From positions 75,341,244 through 75,405,243 of the forward strand of contig CM068827.1 of the NCBI GenBank assembly GCA_028554795.2: DNA of 64,000 nt. The letters run 5' to 3'. A program made the position numbers and the translations under genes. Numbering within the stretch: position 1 is the first letter of the stretch; each line of letters begins with the position of its first letter. The notes under the pieces are model-generated. The model made no database searches, was not told the origin of the DNA, and saw only the letters and a list, made by a program, of their open reading frames with translations. Source of the DNA: Sinohyriopsis cumingii (taxonomy: Eukaryota; Mollusca; Bivalvia; Unionida; Unionidae). This document shows positions 1 through 11,200 of the stretch, in pieces.

Positions 1-1686
1 TAAAGCTTAATTCTACGTGCGTATGCTGATTTAATAGTGTTATATGGATTAGTATCAACGTTGTTTTAAAACTAAGACTACAATTTGTGCAACTTCCTCA
101 AAGGCGCAGTTTGGATGAGAGACTGGTTTAGCCACACCACATGATGTAAATAAGCGGACAAAACTAAGTCGCCATATTTAAGCTGGAAGTGCCTGTACTA
201 AAATGTGTAATCTGTAACCTTATTTTGCTTCGCTAGTGTAGAACGATACTTAGACAAAGAAGTACTCCTTTCGCAACGACAGCCATTGCAACAATAGCCG
301 AGTCAACAAGGAGTGTAGAATTAATATTACCATCCATGAAAATTGCCCATTACCACATCGTTCAGTTGATTGAATGCAATACATACACCGCCTTGAAAAT
401 GTATTGAATGCACGCTTGCTGCAAAAACAAAACTAAATAAAAAGTAGCAATCATGTACAAATTAATCAAAGCTGTTCTTTATGTGCGTGGGAAATTTTAA
501 ATAGATCAAACATGTTCCATCAAATTAAAAGTGGAAGAAATCTTTGATATAGCACGAACGGCTTAAAAATTGACCATGTGCAAAATTAATTGCATCTGGA
601 GTGAGGAAATTGCAATTATACTGTATCTACAGTAAGCAAATTAACTCCTGGTGCTCGTGAACTTATCTCTCAAAAACAGACGATTGACATAACAGACTCA
701 TCGATCATTGAGTTTTAATATATTGAACGAACAAAGGATCTTGCCTTCGCCTTTATTGAAAATGAAATTGCCGTAACCGCGGAAGCTCAAATGCGAGAGC
801 GTCAGACTGGTAATCTGAGGATCACCCATTCGATATCCACACATGCCCGTCCAGGTCGGCCGCCTCTATGTGTCCTTGAGAAATGCACTTATCTCCCATT
901 TCTTGGTATGACATAGTCAATAATGTATTACAAGTACCTTTAAAACAAAATAAATAAATTTACACTTATAAAACCAATTGAATAAGTCCTATCTTTCGGT
1001 GAAATATTGAAATTATACAATGATTTTCATAAATGTAAGGTTCCATCATATGACCCCATCATAATACCAAATCGCCGATCCTTTTTAACGAAAACACTGT
1101 GACGTTTCTATCATCATGTTTTTGCTTAATATGATGTCGTCAAAGTGCAAATTGCAAAGTGTTTTTAAACATGAGTATTATTGAAAAACTTGAGACGGAT
1201 CTATGAAACGTTATAATAATGATGTCATATTGATTAATTTAACTGAAGTCAAGGGAGGCAACGAAATTAAAAATTATATTTATAATTGAATCAATAAGAA
1301 AAGTTTCAAATCTGTCTTACATCTCATAAAATTTAGAGCATAATCTCAACAACAAAAAAAAAACATTTAAGGATCATAATTTTAAAGTTATCCTCATTGG
1401 AGTATTCCAGTACAAACGAAGTAATTTTCCTTCTGAGTACGCGAAAAAAGCACGCTCACAATAGTTAATCGTCTTGAAGCAAGAACAATTATTAATTAAT
1501 CCGTCGGAGATTCAGTGAGATACAGCATGAATTGCTACAGGTAATCATGCACTTGATTTCAAGCCACAATTTGTAATTAGATCAAGACAGCACCGGCTAA
1601 CTTGTAGGTTCGAACTGTCTATAAGCCATGGAGAGACAGATATTTGTTTTGGAATGGTCAGTATAGAAATATATTCCTCCCCCCAA
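1..1686 (+). repeat. Copy A of a diverged 1.6-kb direct duplication (cut by window start)
   Basis: This stretch aligns by eye, in the same orientation and order, with 4018-5600. Shared landmarks include the segments at 440-720 versus 4480-4760, and 1460-1560 versus 5370-5470 (an 'attattaattaatccgtc' string is identical in both). Divergence is substantial, with many substitutions and small indels. Copy A carries about 165 bp (roughly 840-1005) that copy B lacks. No open reading frame spans the repeat, so a non-coding repeat or dead transposon is likely. Both copies may belong to one dispersed family rather than a local duplication. Confidence 0.75.
795..965 (+). repeat. tRNA-derived SINE remnant (family C) inside copy A
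   Basis: The start resembles an internal pol III promoter (gcgtcagactggtaatct followed by a weak B box, ggatcacccattcgat). The body contains a 'ccttgagaaatgcacttatctccc' type core that also occurs at 61845-61880. Copy B keeps only the tRNA-like part, at about 4870-4915. I infer a SINE whose tail differs between the two copies. Confidence 0.5.
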
Positions 1687-1904
1687 AAAATGGAAAAACA
1701 AAACCTAATGCCTATTGCAGATAGCTTGAGAAGAAAGTCTTAAATGGGAACAAATCAAAGGATAATCTTGGCACGGTGTTATGATTGATTTTACAGCATG
1801 ATCAAAGGCTAGCAATTGGGTAGGAGTGGGGATCACGTGTTTTTGCTCTTGGCGGGGATGGACAATTGCGAGAAAACTACTAGCTCCTACATATGACAAT
1901 ATTT

Positions 1905-2150
1905 TGAGGCCCCTCCCCTCCAGACGGTCGAGTGATCTCGTCTTTTCATCTCACTTACATCTCATATCTGTCCACGTGGGTTCGAGTCTCGGCTCGGTCA
2001 GCGTGGGTAAGTACGAAAGCTTGCTATTAGCTTCCCGTGAGTACGCCCCTAATTTTCCCTGGTTTTTCCTGCACCAAAACATACTTGCCGCCATGTATAT
2101 AATATAACTTGCTGAAAAATGGCATTAATCCCATAAAACTTCAAACCCCT
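1905..2150 (+). repeat. tRNA-derived SINE (family B)
   Basis: A B-box-like element (gtgggttcgagtctcgg) is followed by a tail with 'gaaagcttgc', a cytosine-rich stretch, 'atacttgccgcc' and 'gctgaaaaatggcattaa'. The same order is seen in 37684-37895 and, reversed, in 44934-45058. This is a degenerate retroposon copy with no coding function. Confidence 0.55.
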
Positions 2151-2600
2151 ACAGCATTTTGAACCAGTGGTTAGGCAAATATTAAAGACTGATAGAAGTT
2201 TACAGCTGATTTCCCGTAATCGATCTTTGCACAAAAAAGGCAATGCCTTTTAATTATTAGGGTTGATCCCATCTTACTTTAACAAAACAAAACAGAGCAA
2301 ACCAAATCATTTATATATATGCGGTCAGCATGACTTATAGAATTCCAAACAACAGATCTAGAAAATTTCAAATCTGACACTTCCGATATAAAATCGAAGG
2401 TACCCTTCCCTTTTCAAGTCGTCTAACGGTTAAGTAAACTAAATCTTAATTAAGAATCACTTCCTCTCCCGACACAGACATTAGAAATCATTGCAGTATA
2501 GCGATTTAACATGCACCTGTCCCCATAAATCTAATTAATTGTTCCCTGGACCCAAATTAATGTGACTGTTATGGATCGACAGAAATTTGCATCCTTACAG

Positions 2601-2814
2601 GCATCATACCGCAGACATGCAGCACGATGTCCCACCTGTCACATTATTTTGACACCTGGCCGGCCAGTCCTAACACTAACCTCCTCATGCTGAGAGCCAA
2701 TCGAGGCAGCTGTTAGTACCATTTTTATAAGTCTTTGGTATGATTCTGCCGGGATTCGAACCCGTGACCTGCCGCATGCGAGGCGGACGCTCTAACCACT
2801 AGACCACCGTAGCG
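2601..2814 (-). repeat. tRNA-derived SINE (family A), minus orientation
   Basis: Read on the minus strand, the 5' end looks like a tRNA: an A box (tggtctagtggttagagc) and a B box (ggttcgaatccc), then a tail shared with the copies at 6880-7613 and 14468-14736. It is not a functional tRNA gene, because the sequence beyond the B box continues into the shared SINE body. Confidence 0.8.
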
Positions 2815-4017
2815 ATATGCATTTTATGTCCTCATGAATATACTTGCCACGAGAAGATAAATTACTATTTGCGCTAAATTCAAGTTAACTGGACTGCATG
2901 AAAGACTTCCTTCGCTTAAAACATGAAAAGCTAATCCGGATTCTTGTAACTCTGTATTATATTTAAAATACAACCTTGGCAGTGGCACCCGCTGATTTTT
3001 TTTTTTTGGGGGGAGGGGTGTGGTCGCAAACATGTAGGTCAGCTTAGAAGCGAAATGGGGGGGGGGGGCACTCTAGAGCCCTATGTGCTTGCGTCCATGA
3101 GCCTTGGCTTGCCGAGACCCCGACCTGACAAACAAAGTAAATATAATCTGAAACTTCTAAAGGTAGGTTTAAAAATCTCCTAATTAATTCATGATGAATG
3201 AAATTTTAAACGTTTTCTATTGGGCTTTTTCCAGTTTAAATATTCTTGCAAATACTGAAAGTTTTAGGCGGATGTCTATTTAACTATAATTTTATGTCTG
3301 AGGTATCATAATAATCTAGGCTTTTGCTTGAAAAATTAACATAGCATGAATCTTATTTTTTATTTAAACTAACGATGATGGTGTTAAAATGCTGCACAGC
3401 AGAACAAAACAAGAAGCTGTTACGATTTGAAGAAGAAGAAAAAAAAACAGAACACCCCAACCCAACCCCCAAAACAGAAATGCAAATCTTGACGAAGCAC
3501 TATCCTTGATATGGGTGGATAGTCCTCGTGTTTGGGGTATCCAACAAGCAAATAAAAACATTTTAAAAAATAATAAATAAATGCACAACCACGATGAAAT
3601 GTGTTCCTTATTTTTATCTCCACCCCACTTCCTCGCATGATTTAATCTGAATAAATGAATCATTCGTATTGAATCACTGTACAAGAGAAAATTAAGATGG
3701 GATACCATATCTAACATTTAGAAAGTAGATTCTAGTTATATGAACATCAGAAGTTCACAAATAGGACAGTTGGCAAATATAAATTATTTTAGAATTTTTA
3801 TCATACAAGCTGTTTTGAATAAATTTCAGGGAATAAAGAAACAAATATGAATTTCTGATTGATTTTTAGAAACAAATTTTGATTTTTTGTTCATATGATC
3901 TTGTAGGAATAAGAACTAATATTCTGGGTTCAAACGAGTACAGATCTCAGTGCATATACGTATCCATGTGAGAGTGCCTTCTAAGTCTAATACAATACCG
4001 AATATGCAATGCTTATA
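2815..4017. other. Host non-coding sequence, nothing recognised
   Basis: It contains a short T run followed by a G-rich patch (about 2998-3068), but I see no exon, RNA gene or named repeat. The open frames here coincide with low-complexity A/T/C runs and look like chance. Confidence 0.5.
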
Positions 4018-5600
4018 TGTAAAGCATATGTCAATTCAAAGATAATTACAAGCACCGTATGCTGCTTTATTCATGTTAAATGGACTAATATAGACCTTGT
4101 TTTGGAACTACTAAGGCTACTATTTTGTGCAACGTCCTCGAAGACGCGGTTAGAATAAGCGATTTTTAAAACCCGCACCCCATGATGTAAATAAACGGAC
4201 AAACCCAAGTCGCCGGATGTGGGTTGAAAGGTTCTGTACTACAGCAATGTGTAGTCTGTAACCTTATTTTGATTCTCTAGTGTAGGACAATACTGAGATA
4301 CAGATTTACTCTTTGGCAATGACAGCCATTGCGGCAAAGGCTGAGTAGACAAATAGTGTAGAACTTATATTACCATTTATGAAAATCGTCCATTACCACC
4401 TGGTTAAGTTGTTTGAAAACAATACATACATCTTCCTTGAAAATGTGTTGACTAAGTAAGCACCGTGGCTGCAAAAACAAAACTGAAATAAAGAGTAGTA
4501 ATCGTGTATAAATTAATGAAAACTGTTCTTTATATGTTGAAAAATCTTAAATAGATCATGGATGTTCCATCAAATTATAAGTCGAAGAAATATTTGATAT
4601 TGCACGAACGGATGAAAGATTAGCTTGGTTTGTGCAAAATTTAAATTGCATCTGGAGTGTAAAAAAATGCAATTATGCTTAATCTACAAAAGTAAATTAA
4701 CTCCTGGTGTTCGTGAACTTATCTCTCAAAAACAGACGATTGACTAAACAGATTGTTCTAAGCATGTTCTATTGATCATCGGTCATACGGTGTCAATGTA
4801 TTGGAGTAAAAGAGGATTCTGCCTGAGCCTTTATTTAAAATGAAACTGCCGAATCCGGGGAAGCGCCATTGCAAGAACGTCAGACTCGTAATCCGAGGAT
4901 CACGCGTTCGATACTGCAGTTTGAAATTGTGCAATGATTTTCATGAATGTAAGGTCCCATCATATGACTAACTCGCTGATTCTTTTTACCAAAACACTTG
5001 AATGAACATTCTGACGTTTTATCATCACACCTTTGCTTTATATGGCGTCGTCAAAGTTCAGATTGCTAGGTGTTGTTTCATATCAGCAATACTGAAAAAT
5101 ATGACACGGGTTTATGAAACGTCATAACGAAATGGTGTCATATTGATTAACTTAACTGAAGTCTAGGGAGACAAAAAAATTAAGTATTAATTTTTCAATT
5201 GAATCAATAAGAAAAGCTTTATATCTGTCTTAACATGCCATTAATTTAGGGCATAGTCACACTCAAATAACTTATAAGAATCGTCATTTTTAAAACATAT
5301 TTTCTTTAGACTATTCGAGTACGTATCAATATGGTACTATCAAGTAATTTTCCTTTTGATTACGCGCGCAAAAAGCACGCTTACAAGAGCTAATCGTCTT
5401 TAAGCCAGAACAATTATTAATTAATCCGTCAGCAGATTCAATGAGATACTGCATGAATCAGTCAGGTAATCATACAGTTGATTTCAACCCATATCTTTGC
5501 AATCTGATCACAGCACTGGCTAACTCGTAGGTTCGAACTATGTACAAGCCATGGAGAGATAAAAATCATCAGTTTAATCCCCCCCTCTCTCTCTCTCTCA
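4018..5600 (+). repeat. Copy B of the diverged 1.6-kb direct duplication
   Basis: Counterpart of 1-1686, lying about 3.9 kb downstream in the same orientation. Both copies end near an 'agccatggagagaya' string followed by a C-rich stretch. It lacks the SINE tail present in copy A. Confidence 0.75.
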
Positions 5601-5874
5601 ATTATATTTATACAAGAAGGGTACACTTGATAGCTCAGAATGGGTGGTCATATAAATCGGAGACTGATAAAGAATATCAGCATATTTCACTCCCTCCCTC
5701 GATATCAACATTTTCCATTGATGTCTTTATTTCATATGTAAACATGCAAGTAATGTATGGGTAATACAGATACAATGAAAAATCAACCGGACAGAAAAAT
5801 CCCTAAAACGTCTTAAAATTAATTTCCGTTTCAGAATATTCCCCGAAGGTTTATTTGCTAGTCCACTTAATCTG

Positions 5875-5878
<4 letters not shown>

Positions 5879-5914
<36 letters not shown>
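5879..5914. repeat. (GT)n microsatellite
   Basis: About 18 perfect GT units. Confidence 0.97.
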
Positions 5915-5916
<2 letters not shown>

Positions 5917-6269
5917 TAGAAATAAAAATAGAGAAGCAAAAAGTTATCCTGAAATCCTCTAGCTCACTTTTTATTTAATTTTATTAATTGTCAGCTCTTA
6001 TGATGAAAGATTAGTTACGATTCAAAGGTCTAAGGTCAACTAATTCATGTTGATAGTGGATACTTTTTTGTTAGAATTCTTGATGGGTAATTTTTACAGC
6101 TCGGATGCTTAAGCAGATGGTCAGTATAGGTTTCCAGAGGAAACCTAATCCCCAACTGTGTTTCAAGATTAAAAGTTTACCTTTGATCGGGTTCTACCCC
6201 ACCCCACAATACAATAAAAAAAAAACTTTGCGGCATCTATATAATGCTGTTTTTTTTTATATATTTCAG

Positions 6270-6400
6270 CAAGGCGGTAAAGACTGAGAATGTAAACGAA
6301 CTAGAGGTCACATACCGTACATTTTGCGCGGTACTCGCCTATCTAGAAGACCAGTTTCTGAAGGCGCTCTTCTTGCAGAGGGAATTTCCGCTATTTACAG
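6270..6400 (+). CDS. Host gene A, internal exon (coiled-coil region)
   Basis: A candidate 131-bp internal exon bounded by a pyrimidine-rich tract with 'tttcag' (AG at 6268-6269) and a donor 'gtttaa' at 6401. One base completes the preceding codon, 43 codons follow, and one G is left over. The frame encodes KAVKTENVNELEV, then an Leu-rich amphipathic stretch ending in REFPLFT. The leftover phase fits the two-base start of the exon at 16216, which supports both. I do not recognise the protein. A TRIM-like coiled coil with a C-terminal membrane anchor is one possibility, not established. Exons upstream of this one were not identified. Confidence 0.6.
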
Positions 6401-6789
6401 GTTTAATCCTTTATAGGTCCTCAAAACATTTACCTTTTTATTAAGTATGATATCATAATAATGAATAGTTCCGACATTTCCATCAACCTTACTCATCGCT
6501 TGTATTATTACCAATATCTAAAACCAAAAGTTAATCCGACAGCTTTTGCCTGGGGTGAGTGACTTCTTTGTTTTATATAATACATGTTATCTGGTTTAGA
6601 ATAGACTGGCAAGGTCCCCACATAATGGAATCTGATACACAGATTAATTACATGTGCGTTGCATGTTGATATGGCGTGCAAAATGGCTGTTTAATCAGTA
6701 CTTCCATATCGCACACCAAAATAAAACTCGTGGGTAATTTTACTAACATCGATATGTCGATATTCTTCGATGCACCGAACTATGAATTC

Positions 6790-6791
<2 letters not shown>

Positions 6792-6830
<39 letters not shown>
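6792..6830. repeat. (GT)n microsatellite
   Basis: About 19 GT units followed by a short GA-rich stretch. Confidence 0.97.
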
Positions 6831-6834
<4 letters not shown>

Positions 6835-6879
6835 AAGAGAGAGAGATTTTTAACGTAGCTTTAACAATTTTTCAGTCAT

Positions 6880-7613
6880 ATCGCTACGATGTCTGCAGTG
6901 TGGCAGTTTATAGTGATGTCTAACACTGGGGCATCATGCGGCAGACATGTAGTATGATGTCCCATCCGGTCACTTTATCTTGATACCAGGCCGACTAGGC
7001 CGATAAATCAGCCCTTCGCCCGTAATGATGTCGATTTTCAGGTGAGGGGCTGATATCACCTATTCATTAAAAGCTGCAATTTTCTGCATGCAACTTTGAC
7101 TGCACACATCGGTGTACATTTTATATACTTAACGGTATTTCTCGTAGCTGTGCAGCTACCGTCACCTGAAGGGTTCTTTTGGTGAATTGTACATTATATT
7201 TCCGGAGCATATCATACGTTTGGTGACTTGTAAGTCCACTTGAATAGCACAACTATATGTCCTGTGGCCATTTTGAATTTCGCGCTTGATATGGATGTTA
7301 CCAATAACCTGTATGTGTCTAAAGTGTACGCAGGTTTGTTCCTGAAAGATTTGCATGCAGCAAAATTGCACATTTTAATGAACAGGTCACATCATACCGA
7401 CATATCGTCGATCAGTATCAATACAGATTTTGGGGGGTTGAGTTATCGGACTTCAGGCCGACCAGTCCTAACACTAACCTCTTAATGCTGAGCGCCAAGC
7501 AAGGCAGCTGTTAGTACCATTTGTATAAGTCTTTGGTATGACTCGGCCGGGGATCGAACCCACGACCTCCCGCATCCGTGGTGGACGGTCTAACCACTTG
7601 GCCACCGGAGCGG
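6880..7613 (-). repeat. SINE family A copy interrupted by a MITE
   Basis: The SINE tail occupies about 6880-6995, and the tRNA-like head (B box on the minus strand, ggttcgatcccc-like) occupies 7454-7613. Together they match the uninterrupted copy at 14468-14736. The break falls exactly where a 458-bp foreign segment sits. Confidence 0.75.
6996..7453. mobile_element. Small non-autonomous DNA transposon (hAT-like MITE) inside a SINE
   Basis: The 458-bp insert begins TAGGCCGATAAATCAGCCC; the reverse complement of its right end begins AAGTCCGATAACTCAACCC, so the terminal inverted repeats match at most positions around CCGATAA. The 9-bp string CAGGCCGAC lies immediately outside both ends (6987-6995 and 7454-7462) and occurs once in the intact SINE, as expected of a target-site duplication. 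A duplication of 8-9 bp suits hAT elements; the assignment is an inference. Confidence 0.65.
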
Positions 7614-7735
7614 TCGATTCCATTTGAATTCCAGCTACAAATTATAACCAAATATATTTGGAAAGCTGTACAATTGGGGAATGTAATAAAAATAAAACCA
7701 AAATTTTGTTTTGTTTTGTTCTAAATCTGGAACAT

Positions 7736-8290
7736 CGTTGATTAGGGCCACTATAGCGATAAGATGTCACTATTACGGTTATGGGACTTTAATATTAGGT
7801 CCAAATTTGTGCTGGAACGGCACTGATGGTAAATTAAATATGGTGTTTTAGTTATGATGAAACTTAAGGAACTATTTCATGGTGACTGATACTGACTTAC
7901 TTACTAACATACAGCCTAAATGAGCAGCACACAGCCTTAGTGACCAAGACTCATCCTTTCTAAGCAAGACAGACCCTTATCGACCAACGTCCAAACCTAC
8001 AAATAGGATGCGAGTTATGTAATAAGGAGTTACAAATAAGGGCGATCCAATTGTCACGTTCACTAACACAAACCCGTACATAAAAAGCAGGGTATGGGAA
8101 ATGAGAGTGACACGATCATCACTTAGACACTTATGGATTATCACACAGACTTTCTTGCAATCATAATATTTCACATACACCAAAAGAAGAGAAGAGTAGT
8201 TCCTAGTTAGTCACTAACACATACACACCTATAAATCAGAACACATACATTCACATAGACGAAGATAGATGGAACATTTTAGCAATACTG
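7736..8290 (+). repeat. Left inverted arm of a putative large transposon
   Basis: The arm starts near 'catcgttgattagggcc' and contains degenerate units of about 45 bp (ggtccaaatttg.gctgg...ggttatggga), then units of about 22 bp (cttagtgaccaag-like). The reverse complement of 15000-15560 shows the same two unit types in the same order, so the two blocks are inverted relative to each other. Confidence 0.55.
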
Positions 8291-11200
8291 AGTAGTATTT
8301 TGTTTCTCAAATTCCGGGTGCCCCTAAAAATGGTCGTTGGAGATTAACGAAGTTTCTAAATTATTAGCACAGAAGCACCTCCTGACTAACCTTCTTCTCA
8401 TACTCTCTCCTCACCAGTGACAATAACACCAAAAACCATGTTTCATTCACCCGTGTCTTTCCTCGTAAATCCACAGGGCAGTGCCTGTCATCCTTTTTAT
8501 TGACCCATCACATCCAAGGCGCATACAAAGGGTACACTGGATCAAATACCATCCTACAATAATCGTGGATAATTCTACATTCAACCATATCGTGTTGATT
8601 GGCCTGAGAACGGATGATAAAACTGGTGAAAACCATCCATTACGTAGAAGAAGCCAACTCAAACACGTCTAGTTTTAGTCTATGTTGATCGGACCGCGTT
8701 TTATATTATTCATCCAAAGCGTGTGATTATATTCCACCAACACTTGGCATGAATGATTCTGCCCGAGTGCAACAGAGCGTTTCTGCCATTTATATTGTCA
8801 GAGTGTATAACCGTTAAAGTGTACATGGCAAAGCACATGGCTAAGTTGAAAACAAAGACTTTGTGTTGGGTTTGACCTGCAATGGATTCGTACGCCCGTA
8901 TGGTCAGTACCGAAACCGCTACCGCTGCTACCATTACTCAGTCGATGACATCCTTCTTTCCAAAGAATATTTCAGATTTTTATTTGAAATTTGCATATTG
9001 TTGTACTTACCGGAATTTCTGATGCACCTCCTACATCGCCATCGCTACAAGAGGAAAATCATAATTTTAAAAAGAAGCAAGTAGTAATGGTAGATGAATT
9101 TGTACAACAAAGAAAATAAAGATACAGTTCTTCAATAGCAAGAAGAAAAAAAGAAAGCGAGAGAATGACCATGAACGGTGGACCTGTTAAAGGAAGGAAA
9201 TGAAAACCGTTAGTCTGACAGGATGGATAGATTTGGTTCTGAACCAAGAACCAAATTCGCATAGCCACCACGAATGGAGCCAAATTCATTTACATGAAAG
9301 TAGAAAGCACACAGTTTTAAAGACTCCAGGAGTTTTGTAACGATGCCGTGGAATAAAATGTCCAATACGTTTGTAATGACAGAAATAGCCAAATTTTACG
9401 TTTTCATCGCTTTTTCAATACCAAAGAAAATCAACACTTGAAACTTCCGCTTTTGTCTGAATCCCATTGCTACGACCCCAATAATATACGAACAAAGTAG
9501 AGAGCAAGTCTTTACTCCTGGTACAGAGCCTACTCATTAGACCCTTTTGGTTTTGAAGAAGAGATGTTAAAGAATTGTTGACATTATATCACTATGTTGT
9601 GGAAAATGTCTGTAGTGTTCCTCACTCGAGCACGGAGATGTCGATCCATTGCAGGAAGCTTCAATCAATACCAAAGATTGTGGATTAATGTACCAAACAA
9701 ATTTCGTGTCCGAGAGCACACAACTCATTGTACTACCTCAAACTTAACAATCCGTCACCCATTGATATTCAACTTAGGTTTTGGCTTCATTAAATTACTA
9801 ATACCAAACTCAAGAAAGCATGCCAGAAATGGCAGAGAAAAGAAAATTTTGTCTAATTCAATTGATGATTTGGTTTTGGGGGGAAAAAACACAGAACATG
9901 CTCGAAATTCAGGGATGTCCCCCGTGTTATCCTTACCAAGACCTGAAAAATCCCTGATAGAGTCGACAATGGAAAATATGCACGACAGAACATACCAACG
10001 TCGCCAAGTTTAAAATTTCAACGATACCGCTTATTTGATTATGTTCTCATCGGACAAACGAAACTCACATTATAAAGAATATTTACCTAATTGGTCTTCA
10101 TAACTGTTTCATGTGACAAGACACGCTCGTGAACGCCACCCGCTTGTCTTTAGATTGGGAGATATGAACAGATAACTTTAAAAGAATCACTGTACGTCCA
10201 CGAGTTTCAAAAAGGTGACCAAGAAAGACGACAACTTCTACGATATCGAAAGTATTCTCAATCCAACAATGTAGTTAAAGAATGCTGGAAATGATATCCA
10301 CCTAATCTCAATTTTTGGATTACAAGTTCACAAGTCATCGACCCTATTAAAAAAAGAATAATTGGCCCAGATGTACTTGTCCCGCTTCCTCCCTACAAGA
10401 GTCACAGAAACAAAAGCAATAACAGTATGTGTTAGTGTATCCCAAAATATATTTTTCTCGCAGACCATCGTGATATAATGTGTGATTGGAATTCTAATGG
10501 TAAATTGAGCTTGCAACAAGACAATATGTAATTGGTGGTCATTTTACGGAGCGAAAGTATTTTCTATCTTCTTCTCAATCCTTTAGAGAAGTATACCAAC
10601 AGTAACAACATATGTAGCCACAGAAACGTATGTCACAACAAGAACCCATTTCTCAGCAACCCTCTGGAACCACTGGAATGTCATCACTCAGCTTCAAGTG
10701 ACACCTATCAGACGCTATCGCTTTAACCATGAACAATCAATTTTATTTGACCTTACCCATTGACTGTTCTATATATATGTTAAACTCCCGGTGATGTTTC
10801 GTGCTAATATCACGTCAAACCACACAAAAATTGACAACGGAAACCCATTAGGGACTCGCTTTGGTCAAAAGAATTAATCCCATTCAAATCTTACATATTT
10901 TGGGAACAGAACAGTTTCGTCGCAAAAATACTAGACGAATAGGTGAATAAGTCCAAGACCACTTGGACAGCAATACTCCTAACTTTAACGGATAAAGAAA
11001 ACTGTCAACATATGAAACGAGAAATCAAGAAAGATATTATCTGATGGTAGATATATCATCGATACCATTTCAGTCCTCTACCATGATCAGATTGGCAAGA
11101 CACTCGACAAAACCCATATACGACTGCGCCCTCTGATCGTAAAAAAATACAGATTTATCTGACAGAAAAAAGTTGTCTATCAAATTTTTTTCCAAGTGTG

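Noticed and set aside
2740-2816. Possible tRNA gene on the minus strand
   Set aside because: A and B boxes are present, but the sequence continues into a SINE body found at two other places.
3364-3717. 117-residue minus-strand frame
   Set aside because: Phe/Leu-rich translation of an A/C-rich low-complexity stretch, with no supporting splice sites or motifs.
9594-10013. 139-residue frame as a transposase gene
   Set aside because: No catalytic motif or family resemblance strong enough to name; kept only as part of the unknown interior.
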